Positions 1-8,990 of a stretch of DNA of 64,000 nt are shown piece by piece. Numbering within the stretch: position 1 is the stretch's first letter; each line of letters begins with the position of its first letter. The position numbers and the translations under genes are program-made. The notes under the pieces were generated by a model. It was not told the origin of the DNA and did not search any database. It saw only the letters and a program-made list of their open reading frames with translations. The DNA comes from Acinetobacter sp. ANC 4910 (GTDB lineage: Bacteria; Pseudomonadota; Gammaproteobacteria; Pseudomonadales; Moraxellaceae), in the NCBI RefSeq assembly GCF_004331035.1, contig NZ_SJNT01000014.1:1-64000 (forward strand), given 5' to 3'.

Positions 1-278
1 ATCATGTTTTTAACATAATCGGCGTGGCCCGGGCAGTCTACGTGAGCGTAGTGACGGATTGGAGAATCGTATTCTACGTGTGAAGTATTAATTGTAATAC
101 CACGTGCTTTTTCTTCAGGAGCAGAGTCGATTTGTGAGTAATCTTTCGCTTCACCGCCGTAAGTTTTTGCACAAATAGTTGCAATCGCAGCAGTTAAAGT
201 AGTTTTACCATGGTCAACGTGACCGATTGTGCCCACGTTTACGTGTGGCTTATTACGTTCAAACTTAGCCTTAGCCAT
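1..278 (-). CDS. tuf: Elongation factor Tu, N-terminal part (cut by window edge)
   Basis: The reverse strand encodes the first 92 residues of EF-Tu, the GTPase that delivers aminoacyl-tRNA to the ribosome. It begins [20 protein letters not shown], followed by the P-loop [10 protein letters not shown] at about residues 19-28, the switch I segment with ARGITINT near 59-66, and the G3 motif DCPGH near 81-85. The gene runs off the left edge, so the rest is not visible. It is the last visible gene of a tRNA operon matching the E. coli thrU-tyrU-glyT-thrT-tufB arrangement, so this is the tufB copy. A second tuf elsewhere in the genome is expected but not seen here. Confidence 0.98.
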   Translation of the reverse strand, partial: MAKAKFERNKPHVNVGTIGHVDHGKTTLTAAIATICAKTYGGEAKDYSQIDSAPEEKARGITINTSHVEYDSPIRHYAHVDCPGHADYVKNM

Positions 279-425
279 GTTTATATTCCTCGTTTACGTC
301 GAACACAATTCTGAGAAATGCTCAGCATCGACATATCGCCTAAAAAAGCAGACACCCAATACTTGAAAAGCAGACTAATAAGCCTGCTTTTTAAAATCTT
401 TGTAGAATATCTACTAAACTGTATC

Positions 426-500
<75 letters not shown>

Positions 501-512
501 AATCTTCTTCGA

Positions 513-588
513 TGGAGCGGGAGACGAGGGTCGAACTCGCGACATGTAGCTTGGAAGGCTACCGCTCTACCAACTGAGCTACTCCCGC
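513..588 (-). tRNA. tRNA-Gly (anticodon TCC)
   Basis: This is a 76-nt tRNA on the reverse strand with an encoded CCA (513-515). The acceptor stem is GCGGGAG paired with CTCCCGC. The anticodon loop CTTCCAA gives anticodon TCC, and the T-loop is GTTCGACCC. It is the third tRNA of the operon and corresponds in place to E. coli glyT. Confidence 0.97.
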
Positions 589-624
589 TTAATGTTGGCA
601 ATTAACCACTTCAATCGAAGTTAA

Positions 625-708
625 TGGTGGTGAGGGAAGGATTCGAACCTTCGAAACTTTCGTAGCGGAGTTACAGTCCGCCCCCTTTGACCGCTCGGGA
701 ACCTCACC
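625..708 (-). tRNA. tRNA-Tyr (anticodon GTA)
   Basis: This is an 84-nt class II tRNA on the reverse strand with an encoded CCA (625-627). The acceptor stem is GGTGAGG paired with CCTCACC. The anticodon loop ACTGTAACT gives anticodon GTA, and a long variable arm follows, as expected of tRNA-Tyr. It is the second tRNA of the operon. Confidence 0.97.
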
Positions 709-762
709 ACTTCACACTTATTTCAGTGTTGTTCTTCACTTCACAACTACACACTCTTGAGA

Positions 763-838
<76 letters not shown>

Positions 839-874
839 TCTTTCTTAGTGTTTCGTACGTTTCGTATCGGAACG

Positions 875-908
875 GTGTGCAGTTTAGCAAAACTTAGAAT
901 CCTTGCAA
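875..908 (-). promoter_or_regulatory. Promoter of the tRNA-tuf operon
   Basis: On the reverse strand TTGCAA (903-908) and TAAACT (881-886) are 16 bp apart. They are followed by a G+C-rich discriminator (GCACACCG) before the predicted start near 874. A GC-rich discriminator is typical of growth-rate- and ppGpp-controlled stable-RNA promoters. The control is inferred, not shown. Confidence 0.6.
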
Positions 909-937
909 GTGTTTTTTTCAAAAAAAACGTTAAAAAC

Positions 938-2431
938 TCATAAAATCAATCCATTTGATGATAATTCAACCGCTTTGATCACTGCGCGAGCTTTTATTTG
1001 CGTTTCATTCCACTCAGACTCAGGATTTGAGTCTACAACCAGCCCTGCTCCCGCTTGAACAAAGACCTTATTTTCACGAATGACACAGGTGCGAATTGCA
1101 ATCGACATGTCCATTTCGCCATGCCAGCCTAAATAACCAACAGCACCACCAAAAACACCACGTTTTACCGGCTCAACTTCGTCAATAATTTCCATCGCAC
1201 GTATTTTTGGGGCTCCAGATAAAGTCCCCGCAGGAAAAGTGGCTTTAAAAACATCCAAAGCATCTACATCATCACGAACTTCACCTTGCACATTAGAGAC
1301 AATATGCATGACATGTGAATAACGTTCGATCACCATTTGATCAGTCACTTGTACTTTGCCAATTTTAGAGACACGACCGACATCATTACGTCCCAAATCA
1401 ATCAACATTAAATGTTCTGCAATTTCTTTTTCATCTGAAAGTAGATCTTTTTCTAAGGCTAAATCTTCTTCTTTGGTTTTACCGCGTGGACGTGTGCCTG
1501 CCAAAGGACGAACCGTGGCAATCCCATTTTCTAAACGAGACAAGATTTCGGGTGAAGAACCCACAATATGAAATGGCTTTTGATCTGTCAGGGTCTGCCC
1601 TTGTACCAAGAATAAATATGGCGATGGATTTAAATGACGCAACGCACGATAGACTTGTAAAGCCTCTCCATCAAAATCGGAGACCATGCGATGTCCAGGT
1701 ACCACCTGCATCACATCTCCTGCACGGATATATTCTTTGACCGTTTCAATTGACTCTAGGAATTTCTGTTTGCCCGTGAGTGACTCAAAATGTGGTGCGC
1801 TGTGCTTTTTCGCTTGCAGGCTCACAGGAGTCGCAAGCAACTGCTCTAAGGCATCCAACTGTGTTTGTGCTTTAAAATACGCCTCTGGATCACTCACATC
1901 CGCATGTACAATCAAAAATAGTGTGTCTTTTAAGTTATCAAACACGATCACTGTTTTAGACAGCATCATCCAGATATCAGGTAAGCCGACTGGATCTGCC
2001 TCAGGTACATTGTTTAAACGGGGCTCAATGTAACGCACCGCATCATAACCAAAATAACCGACCAATCCACCCGTAAAGCTTGGCAAATTTGGTAAATCGG
2101 CTTGTGTAGGCACTCTAAACTGTGCTTGGAAAGCACGAATATATTCGAAGGGATCAGCACAGTCTTGTTGTTCATGCGTGCCATCCGCATGTTGAATGGT
2201 GAGCTTGCCCGCATTACAAGAAAATACGGTCGATTCGCCCAAACCAATGATGGAATAGCGCGCCCAGTTTTCTCCACCTTCAACCGATTCAAATAAATAG
2301 GCTTGTTGATGGTCTTTCAGGCGTGCAAAAACAGAAAGTGGGGTTTCTGTGTCTGCCAAACGTTGGCGGTAAACAGGAATCAGGTTATAGCCTTGTGCTT
2401 TTAATTGCTCGTATTGCACTTGAGTCGTCAT
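938..2431 (-). CDS. trpE: Anthranilate synthase component I
   Basis: TrpE (497 aa) makes anthranilate from chorismate and glutamine-derived ammonia, the first committed step of tryptophan synthesis. The N-terminal region carries the feedback-site motif LFESVEGGENWARYS (about 46-60). The C-terminal chorismate-binding domain shows PAGTLSGAPKIRAMEIID and GGAVGYLGWHGEMD. Length matches the family. The ATG is preceded by GAGAGAACC. No trpG or trpD follows; the next genes downstream are the tRNA operon. The amidotransferase subunit must therefore be encoded elsewhere, as is known for Acinetobacter, where trpE is separate from trpGDC. It lies 115 bp downstream of gph, echoing the gph-trpE order in pseudomonads. 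Confidence 0.97.
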   Translation of the reverse strand: MTTQVQYEQLKAQGYNLIPVYRQRLADTETPLSVFARLKDHQQAYLFESVEGGENWARYSIIGLGESTVFSCNAGKLTIQHADGTHEQQDCADPFEYIRAFQAQFRVPTQADLPNLPSFTGGLVGYFGYDAVRYIEPRLNNVPEADPVGLPDIWMMLSKTVIVFDNLKDTLFLIVHADVSDPEAYFKAQTQLDALEQLLATPVSLQAKKHSAPHFESLTGKQKFLESIETVKEYIRAGDVMQVVPGHRMVSDFDGEALQVYRALRHLNPSPYLFLVQGQTLTDQKPFHIVGSSPEILSRLENGIATVRPLAGTRPRGKTKEEDLALEKDLLSDEKEIAEHLMLIDLGRNDVGRVSKIGKVQVTDQMVIERYSHVMHIVSNVQGEVRDDVDALDVFKATFPAGTLSGAPKIRAMEIIDEVEPVKRGVFGGAVGYLGWHGEMDMSIAIRTCVIRENKVFVQAGAGLVVDSNPESEWNETQIKARAVIKAVELSSNGLIL

Positions 2432-2546
2432 GAGGTTCTCTCTAAATTTTCGATTGGGGTCAATTCAATTTTTCGTTACATCAGACTGAGCGACGCCATC
2501 GAAAAGCTTTACAACGACTCATGTGGCATTATTCCTTATCTACAAA

Positions 2547-3218
2547 TTACGTTTTGATTAATTCTCTTAAATCATCCACCACTTGTTGTGGCTGGCAATC
2601 CTGTATATCTTCACCATGATTATAACCATAGCTTACGACAATACAATCAATACCCGCACGCCGCGCCGCCTCAACATCATTACTTGAATCACCAACCATT
2701 AAGGTTTGAGATTTATCAAATTGATATTCTTCAACGCAGTGTAACAATTGACGTGGATGTGGCTTGCGTTCTTCAAAACGGTCACCACCAATCACATCGA
2801 CAAAGTATTTAGACATCCCCAAAACTTCGACAATCATACGTGCAGGCTGCTCAGGCTTATTGGTGACACACACCATTTTTTTATTGTGTTGTAAGCCCCA
2901 TTCCAGAAACTCCAGGATGCCTTGAAATGGACGTGTTTCGACACATGGTTCTGCATTGTAAATTTTTAAAAAAGTATCGAGCAGCTGTCTGTGCTGTGCA
3001 GGATCAACCTCACCCGTGAGATATTGCAACGTACTGTGGCAAAAGATGGATGTGCCTTTGCCCACCCAAACGCGAACTTGCTGTTCAGTCACCAAAGGAA
3101 GTTGAAGTACATTAAGACTCATATTCATCGCACGATATAAATCAGTCGCTGAATCGACCAAGGTTCCATCCAAATCAAATAAAATGAGTTCACGGCGATC
3201 TAATTGTGCAATATTCAT
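2547..3218 (-). CDS. gph: Phosphoglycolate phosphatase, HAD family
   Basis: This is a haloacid-dehalogenase phosphatase expected to remove 2-phosphoglycolate formed during DNA repair. Motif I is FDLDGTLVDS (about 14-23), motif II is the CVTNKP segment, motif III is a lysine in ERKPHPRQ, and motif IV is MVGDSSNDVEAA. I chose the ATG at 3218 (start MNIAQLDRRELILFDLDG) because the HAD motif then sits at the usual distance from the N terminus. An in-frame ATG at 3263 with an AAGGG just before it would add 15 residues and cannot be excluded. Next downstream is trpE; upstream is the FHA gene, 70 bp away. Confidence 0.93.
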   Translation of the reverse strand: MNIAQLDRRELILFDLDGTLVDSATDLYRAMNMSLNVLQLPLVTEQQVRVWVGKGTSIFCHSTLQYLTGEVDPAQHRQLLDTFLKIYNAEPCVETRPFQGILEFLEWGLQHNKKMVCVTNKPEQPARMIVEVLGMSKYFVDVIGGDRFEERKPHPRQLLHCVEEYQFDKSQTLMVGDSSNDVEAARRAGIDCIVVSYGYNHGEDIQDCQPQQVVDDLRELIKT

Positions 3219-3288
3219 AAGCAGCTCGAATGATTCAGATATAAAAAAGGCATGCCGCAGCATACCCTTATTGTAGGCAATTCCCAGA

Positions 3289-3963
3289 TTATTTAAACAT
3301 CACCCAAGCGAGGATTGCCAAAATCACCAAAACAATAATCGTGATTAAACCCAGTGAGGCATTTTTCTGCTGTGTGCGTTCTTCTTCTACACGAGAAACT
3401 GGTTGCTCAACAGGAACGGGTTCAGGCTCTGGGGTCACTTGAGACAAATCTATCCCTTCTGGAATTGGTGCAGGCTTTGGCACAGAAACACTCTGTGGCA
3501 TTCCATCACGAGTTAACTGCACATTGCCATCGCGCTCTGTCAAGCTTGGCATACCCTGTTCATTCATGTGTTGTGCTGCTGATTTCTCTGCTGCTGTTTC
3601 AGACGGTGCAACAGCTTCGGCAGGTTGCTGCACTTCAATCTCTTCTTGCTCAACTATCTCTACTGCTGACGCGGGTGCAAAGACTGAAAATTTAAAGCTT
3701 GCAAACTGGACAATATCCCCATCCTGCAACTGACTTTCATTTTCAATTTTTAATTCATTTACAAAAGTGCCATTCGATGAGTTTAAATCCTGCACCCATA
3801 ACGCCTGCTCTTTTAACAACAGTGCTGCGTGTTTACGTGACACCTCTGCCGATTGTAACAATACGTCTGCATCTTGATGGCGCCCAACCAACATATCGCG
3901 GTCGATATTGATTTCTTGCCCCGTAAATTCGCCTGTAATTGCCTGTATCTTCCAAGTCATCAC
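3289..3963 (-). CDS. FHA-domain protein with C-terminal membrane anchor
   Basis: The N-terminal 100 residues form a forkhead-associated phosphothreonine-binding domain, with the family signatures GRHQDADV (about 27-34), VSRKHAAL (near 41-48) and NSSNGTFVNE (near 61-70). A low-complexity Glu/Pro/Ala-rich linker follows. The C terminus is one hydrophobic helix (GLITIIVLVILAILAWVMF), so the FHA domain probably faces the cytoplasm from a tail anchor. It lies 71 bp downstream of gspD on the same strand. A role in signalling to the secretion machinery is possible from context but not shown. FHA proteins usually partner with Ser/Thr kinases; none is encoded nearby. Confidence 0.85.
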   Translation of the reverse strand: MMTWKIQAITGEFTGQEINIDRDMLVGRHQDADVLLQSAEVSRKHAALLLKEQALWVQDLNSSNGTFVNELKIENESQLQDGDIVQFASFKFSVFAPASAVEIVEQEEIEVQQPAEAVAPSETAAEKSAAQHMNEQGMPSLTERDGNVQLTRDGMPQSVSVPKPAPIPEGIDLSQVTPEPEPVPVEQPVSRVEEERTQQKNASLGLITIIVLVILAILAWVMFK

Positions 3964-4034
3964 ATTATCTCTTTATGATTTTGCTTCATCATACCATGCA
4001 ACTTATAGATTTCAATTTGGATACCTTGTTGGCA

Positions 4035-6293
4035 TTACGAAGCTGGATGCACACGGATTGTGGTTACTGTGTTTTTGGTTTTTTCTACTTCTGATTTTGG
4101 CAAAGGGCTACTGGTGATTGGCGGCTCAATTGCCACAGGTGTTGTTACAGTCGTGGCATTAGAGATCTGTGCCCCTGATGGAACTGCTTGGTAAGGACTG
4201 GTACGCGGTGCACCCGGCTTCACGGGTAAGCGCTGCATGTAGACATCATCCACCTGTTCAGGCAGCTTGGCAAAGCCCCCATCTTTATCAAGCGCTAACT
4301 GTAAGCTATAAAGCTGACTATAACGTTGTTGAGATAGACGACGAACATCATCACCTCCACCCACAATGGTTGGGTGGATAAAGACCAATAAATTGCGTTT
4401 CTGATTCGTTTTTGAGTCCGATCTAAATAAACGGCCTACTCCGGGAATCGCACCTAGACCCGGAACGGATTGACGACTATAAATCGAGTTATCTGAAATT
4501 AAGCCACCCAAAACGACTGTTTGACCGTGCTCTGCCAAAATTGAGGTTTTGATTGCCCGTTTGCTGGTCACCAAGTCCGAAGCCTGACCTTTACTATTTT
4601 TAACCCCAGAAACTTCTTGTTCGACTTCCAAACGTACCGTGCCATCTTCCCCAATGTGTGGAATCACTTTCAGCGTTACACCAACATCTTTACGTTCGAT
4701 GGTGGTATAGGGATTCACTGTGCCATTACTGGTGCTCACCGAACCTGTCACAAAAGGAACGTTTTCACCCACCACAATATATGCTTCTTCGTTGTCCATC
4801 GTGACAATTGAAGGAGTCGAAAGCAGATTGGATTTGGTGTTTTCTTTGAGTGCCTGAATCAGTGCGCCATAAAGTCGACGTGAACCATCACTACCCTCTT
4901 TATAATCACCCAACACCACTGAGCTGCCCGCACCCGTCAAGGCCTGTCCCAGACCTGAAGCCCCGCCACTCAAATAACCCGCAGCTAGACTGGCCAGGCT
5001 TGAACCTACGTTATCAAAACTGATTAAACCCACACCACTGCTAAGGTCACCTAAAGCCCATTGCACACCCAATTGATCGGCATCGGAACCTTCTACTTCA
5101 ATAATTGCGGCTTCAATTAACACTTGTTGACGGCGGACATCGAGCTGTTGAATCGCAGACTCAATTTCTCGCATCAGCTGTGGATCTGCTTTGACCACCA
5201 ACGCATTTTGCGAACTATCGGCAATAATACTGATCCCGTTGGCATTAAAACTGGTGATGTTGTTCTGATTATTCCCAGTAGAACTGCCCCCTAAATTAAT
5301 TGCAGGTGTCGAAATACTTGAGGATGAAGAACCATTGCTTGTCGTCGTATTCGCACTACCCATCATATTATTGTTGGCATTGGATGTACTGTTCGCACGA
5401 CCATCAGACCCTGATACTGCTTGCCCCGTGACCAAACCCTGTAAAATTTCGGCTAAATTTTTTGCACTAGCATACTTTAAGCGAAAAACTTTCAAACCAC
5501 CCAATCGGTCTGCCGCAGGCACATCCAACATTTCAATCAATTGACGCAAACGTTTGCGTGTTGCCGTATCACCTTTAATTAAAATGCGGTTGGTACGATT
5601 GTCCGCAATCACACGCACTCGCGCGCCTTTTAAATCTTTGGCTGCACCTGTTGCCGTCATGGAATCCAATAAGCCAATCATTTCCTCGGCTTGGCTAGAT
5701 TGCAACGTAATTGCTTCGATATCATGTTGATCGGTACCATCTAAATTACGAATGATGGTTTCTAGTTGATAAATATTACTGGCACGATCTGACACAATCA
5801 GCGCATTGGCGCCCGGTACTGCCGATAGATTTGCAAACTGCGGCATTAATGGACGCAAGGCAGGAATTAAATCATTGGCATTGGTATTTTCCAGCCAAAT
5901 CACACGTGTGACAATTTGATCACCCCGAGCACGATTTTTAGCATCGTAGGGAATGCCCGAGCTTTTCACGTTGCTGTCAGGAACGATTTTCACAGTATTG
6001 CCTGATGGTATGGCCACCACGCCATTCACATTAAGTACACCCAAAAATAGATCGTAAACTTCACTTTTATTGAGTGGCTTATTGGAAATCACCGTCACAT
6101 TGCCGCGTACGCGAGGATCAACCGCAAAATTTTTCCCTGTAATATCGGCCACTTCATTAATAAACGCCGTTAAGTCCGCATCACGTAAGTTGATTTTCCA
6201 TGTTTGCGCATAGGCACTGCTACTCACGGCAGCAATCAGAGGTGCACTTGCGAGCAAAGCCCAAACTGGACGATTATTATGAAATAAAGCCAT
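4035..6293 (-). CDS. gspD: Type II secretion secretin GspD
   Basis: GspD (752 aa) forms the outer-membrane channel of the type II secretion system. Residues 1-29 are a signal peptide ending SSSAYA. The N0 domain follows (AFINEVADITGKNFAVDP), then N1-N3 repeats and a long Ser/Asn-rich insertion around 290-345. The secretin core spans about 400-640, with VPGLGAIPGVGRLFRS and the LVFIHPTIV segment typical of GspD. A Pro-rich tail ends the protein. It is the third gene of gspN-gspC-gspD, 42 bp behind gspC. The remaining gsp genes are not in this window, as expected for Acinetobacter, where T2SS genes are scattered. Confidence 0.96.
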   Translation of the reverse strand: MALFHNNRPVWALLASAPLIAAVSSSAYAQTWKINLRDADLTAFINEVADITGKNFAVDPRVRGNVTVISNKPLNKSEVYDLFLGVLNVNGVVAIPSGNTVKIVPDSNVKSSGIPYDAKNRARGDQIVTRVIWLENTNANDLIPALRPLMPQFANLSAVPGANALIVSDRASNIYQLETIIRNLDGTDQHDIEAITLQSSQAEEMIGLLDSMTATGAAKDLKGARVRVIADNRTNRILIKGDTATRKRLRQLIEMLDVPAADRLGGLKVFRLKYASAKNLAEILQGLVTGQAVSGSDGRANSTSNANNNMMGSANTTTSNGSSSSSISTPAINLGGSSTGNNQNNITSFNANGISIIADSSQNALVVKADPQLMREIESAIQQLDVRRQQVLIEAAIIEVEGSDADQLGVQWALGDLSSGVGLISFDNVGSSLASLAAGYLSGGASGLGQALTGAGSSVVLGDYKEGSDGSRRLYGALIQALKENTKSNLLSTPSIVTMDNEEAYIVVGENVPFVTGSVSTSNGTVNPYTTIERKDVGVTLKVIPHIGEDGTVRLEVEQEVSGVKNSKGQASDLVTSKRAIKTSILAEHGQTVVLGGLISDNSIYSRQSVPGLGAIPGVGRLFRSDSKTNQKRNLLVFIHPTIVGGGDDVRRLSQQRYSQLYSLQLALDKDGGFAKLPEQVDDVYMQRLPVKPGAPRTSPYQAVPSGAQISNATTVTTPVAIEPPITSSPLPKSEVEKTKNTVTTIRVHPAS

Positions 6294-6335
6294 ATACTTC
6301 TGTGTTTCCTAACCCTACGGGCGATTTCTCATCAT

Positions 6336-7166
6336 TTAAAAATTTTGTTGTATGGTCATCACCTGATCACCACGTTTTATTTCAAGTTTGACTTGGCCTG
6401 CTTGTTTGGCTTGTTCAAGTAATTGTGCATCATTCTGTCCCTGCCCCACACCTTGACCATTTAAGGACAAAATTCGGTCTCCGGGTTGTAATCCAAGCGT
6501 ATTCCGTAAAGCTGAAGGTGTTTTACTGGTGACTTCATAACCTTCACTCGTGGCTGCTCCCACCCCCATATCCGCCAAAAACTGGTCACGATTTTGCTGC
6601 ATTTGTTGCACGGCTTGCCCCAAAGCATTTTGGGTAGATTGCGGTGAATTTGCCGTTGGTAGCGATGCTGCTGCAGCCGCAGGTGGAACAATCGGTTGAT
6701 TTAAACCGTTCGCAATTCGATTAAATGCAACTTGCTGGCTTTGTCCTGTGGGGTCCCGTAGCACCACATGATCCCAATACACTTCGGCCAATTGATAAGC
6801 TGTGCCTGCTAGTGTCTCCCCGACCCGATAACGGTCAGCCACCTCATTGACTTTAATGACTGCTGAGGAATATTGACTCGGATAGGACACCACCACCCCT
6901 TGTAAAACAAAATTGGCAAGTGTTGCACCACTCGAAACATTATTTTCCTGAAATAAAGAAAATGCCGAAATACTGGGAACTTGGGGTTGCTGTGAACCTA
7001 ACTCTACACGTTCTAATTGCATAGGCATTGGCGGCGCAACCCATAACCAAAATATACTGGCCAATTTCCAACTTAAATATGTCAATAATGCTGCCAATAA
7101 CCACGGTGCAAAACGATTGAATTGTGCGCCATTTAAATGATGTAACTTCTCTTTGACCGATCTCAT
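6336..7166 (-). CDS. gspC: Type II secretion inner-membrane protein GspC
   Basis: GspC (276 aa) bridges the inner-membrane platform and the GspD secretin. It has a short cytoplasmic N terminus, one membrane helix at about 20-43 and a periplasmic HR domain (LQGVVVSYPSQYSSAVIKV near 88-106). A Gln/Ala-rich linker leads to a C-terminal PDZ-like domain (LGLQPGDRILSLNGQGV near 224-240). The ATG overlaps the gspN stop by one base (TAATG), indicating translational coupling. Length and domain order fit the family. Confidence 0.94.
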   Translation of the reverse strand: MRSVKEKLHHLNGAQFNRFAPWLLAALLTYLSWKLASIFWLWVAPPMPMQLERVELGSQQPQVPSISAFSLFQENNVSSGATLANFVLQGVVVSYPSQYSSAVIKVNEVADRYRVGETLAGTAYQLAEVYWDHVVLRDPTGQSQQVAFNRIANGLNQPIVPPAAAAASLPTANSPQSTQNALGQAVQQMQQNRDQFLADMGVGAATSEGYEVTSKTPSALRNTLGLQPGDRILSLNGQGVGQGQNDAQLLEQAKQAGQVKLEIKRGDQVMTIQQNF

Positions 7167-7909
7167 TACATACCACCTTTCAACAGGGGCTGGCGAGAAC
7201 TCACGACATACGTATCTAAACCCGCTTTACCTTGATACGACGGCACATTCATCAGCATGCGTTGAGTCATCTGTACATCAAGCATGAAATTCTTATCCAA
7301 GAGCAGATTTATCATTTTTTGATCACGCCGATCTCGTACATCAACCATCAACACTTGATCTCGATCACTGAAGCTTCCTTTTACTGAAGGAATATTCATT
7401 TGCTCTTGACGTTGTGCAAAGCGATAAGTCAGCTCACCACCAACCCACTGCACGGTGCCTTCTGCTTGTTGAAAGCCTTGTTCTTTTTGATATTTAAACT
7501 GTAGATCTTGAACTTGAATCGGATTACTGGGCCATTGCCAATCTACAATCCGTTTTAATGTTTCTGGCGCAATTTCACCAGATGCAGCTTTCACAGTCCA
7601 ACGTTGACCCAAACCATATCCCACAATGCCTTGCAATTGGGTTCGCCCGCTGTGGACATCAACTTGAGCACCTAAACGAAGCAACAATAAATCTAAAGGG
7701 CGCACCTTCCAATTCAATGAGCCTTTTAAAGTACCCTGATGCCAATCCGCTTGCCCTTGCCAAATATTACCACTAACATTTTGTAAAGCTTGATTATTTT
7801 TATAAAATTTAGAAATGAGCCATGCTGCAGGAATTTGCAGCACTACAAAAAATAAAAATGTACTTAACGCAAAAATCCACCATGCAAGGTGCTTATTTTT
7901 TTTTGTCAT
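7166..7909 (-). CDS. gspN: Type II secretion protein GspN
   Basis: GspN (247 aa) is the accessory inner-membrane protein of some type II secretion systems. It has one N-terminal membrane helix (about 9-33) and a periplasmic beta-rich remainder containing GNIWQGQADW and LNWKVRPLDLLLL, which recur in GspN proteins. Overall similarity in this family is low, so the call rests partly on its position immediately before and overlapping gspC. It is the first gene of the gspN-C-D transcription unit. The biochemical role of GspN is not settled. Confidence 0.88.
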   Translation of the reverse strand: MTKKNKHLAWWIFALSTFLFFVVLQIPAAWLISKFYKNNQALQNVSGNIWQGQADWHQGTLKGSLNWKVRPLDLLLLRLGAQVDVHSGRTQLQGIVGYGLGQRWTVKAASGEIAPETLKRIVDWQWPSNPIQVQDLQFKYQKEQGFQQAEGTVQWVGGELTYRFAQRQEQMNIPSVKGSFSDRDQVLMVDVRDRRDQKMINLLLDKNFMLDVQMTQRMLMNVPSYQGKAGLDTYVVSSRQPLLKGGM

Positions 7910-8011
7910 CCCAACACAACCAACATCACTATTTTTATTCCTTGAATATGTATTTTATCTTTGCCACCCATTATGCACACTTTTTTCTCATCGCCAATTC
8001 ATCGCTATAAA

Positions 8012-8037
8012 AAAACCAAGCAGTTTTGCTTGGTTTA
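8012..8037 (-). terminator. Rho-independent terminator after hns
   Basis: On the reverse strand AAACCAAG and CTTGGTTT form a hairpin that runs into a T-tract. It sits about 40 bp past the stop of the H-NS-like gene. Confidence 0.85.
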
Positions 8038-8074
8038 AATAATTTAATCAGATTGCATGACAATCTAATGAAGG

Positions 8075-8401
8075 CTAGATGAGAAAATCCTCAAGTTTTG
8101 CGCCTTTTTCCAATTCAGCCACTAACCAGCGTGGTTGTTTACCACGACCAGTCCAAGTTTCTGATGCATCTGATTTATTGCGATAACGTGGTTCTACAGA
8201 TTTACGAGTACTTTTCTTACGTTTAGTTGCACCAAACTCTAAGATTTGCTCAATACTCAAACCCACTTTATCAGCAATATCCATAATCTGAGTATATGCA
8301 TCTTCAATTGCTTGGTCTTTTTTAGAAACGATTAAGGCTTCCGCTTCTACTTGTAAACGCTTTAACTCTTCTACAGATAAATTACTAATGTCCGGCATCA
8401 T
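8075..8401 (-). CDS. hns: H-NS family nucleoid-associated protein
   Basis: This 108-residue protein has the H-NS layout. The N-terminal oligomerisation helix is LSVEELKRLQVEAEALIV (about 8-25). A basic linker (KRKKSTRKSVEPRYRNK) follows. The C-terminal DNA-binding segment is SETWTGRGKQPRWL (near 80-93), in which the T-G-R-G-x-x-P-x-W motif contacts the minor groove of AT-rich DNA. It is monocistronic with its own terminator. H-NS silences horizontally acquired and virulence genes in Acinetobacter, which is known for the family. There are two adjacent ATG codons and either may start the protein. Confidence 0.95.
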   Translation of the reverse strand: MMPDISNLSVEELKRLQVEAEALIVSKKDQAIEDAYTQIMDIADKVGLSIEQILEFGATKRKKSTRKSVEPRYRNKSDASETWTGRGKQPRWLVAELEKGAKLEDFLI

Positions 8402-8553
8402 ATTAACTCCATTAAATACGATTTAATTTCTTACATACGGGATTATCATATTTTTATTAATTCGATTATTCAACACTTATATTTAAATTAACTACAAGAT
8501 TCGAACAGTTAATACAGGTTTTCATAATTTAATATTAAATTAATGATCAAAAA

Positions 8554-8982
8554 TTAAATTAAGTTTCCAACACGCTGTTCCATTTTGAGAATCTTCTCAC
8601 GAATATCATCAGGTATTGCGGTTTTTTGCATATTGTCTTGATCAACACAAACAATCACCGCTTCTGCCATCGCAACCACTGCATCTTGTGTTGTACTAAA
8701 TAATAGATAACTCATACGCATTGCACTATTCCGTAATTCATCCACACGAACAGCAATTTTGAGTTGGTCTGGATAAAATACAGGTCGTAAATATTTGCAC
8801 TGATTTGATGCAACAACCGTCAATACGCTTTGCTCAAATATATTTAATGCATCAAAATATTGAATACGCGCGCTTTCAATATAGCGATAATACATCACAT
8901 TATTTACATGCCCAAAAGCATCCATATCCCCCCATGCAACATTTTGCTCATACACAATTGGATATTCATTGAATAACAACAT
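8554..8982 (-). CDS. Acyl-CoA thioesterase, 4HBT hot-dog family
   Basis: This is a single hot-dog-fold domain of 142 residues. The active-site signature VAWGDMDAFGHVNNVMYYRY (about 16-35) is typical of YbgC/FadM-like thioesterases, with the Asp of the WGDMD segment as the likely catalytic residue. The start is only 8 bp downstream of hemY, so it is probably the last gene of the hemC-D-X-Y operon. The substrate cannot be told from sequence, and a specific link to haem synthesis is not indicated. Confidence 0.88.
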   Translation of the reverse strand: MLLFNEYPIVYEQNVAWGDMDAFGHVNNVMYYRYIESARIQYFDALNIFEQSVLTVVASNQCKYLRPVFYPDQLKIAVRVDELRNSAMRMSYLLFSTTQDAVVAMAEAVIVCVDQDNMQKTAIPDDIREKILKMEQRVGNLI

Positions 8983-8990
8983 ATATTCCC

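Noticed and set aside
2481..2522. A 13-codon ORF (begins MSRCKAFRW) between gph and trpE that could be a tryptophan attenuator leader peptide
   Set aside because: It has a single Trp codon and no terminator or anti-terminator hairpin follows it before trpE, so attenuation is not supported.
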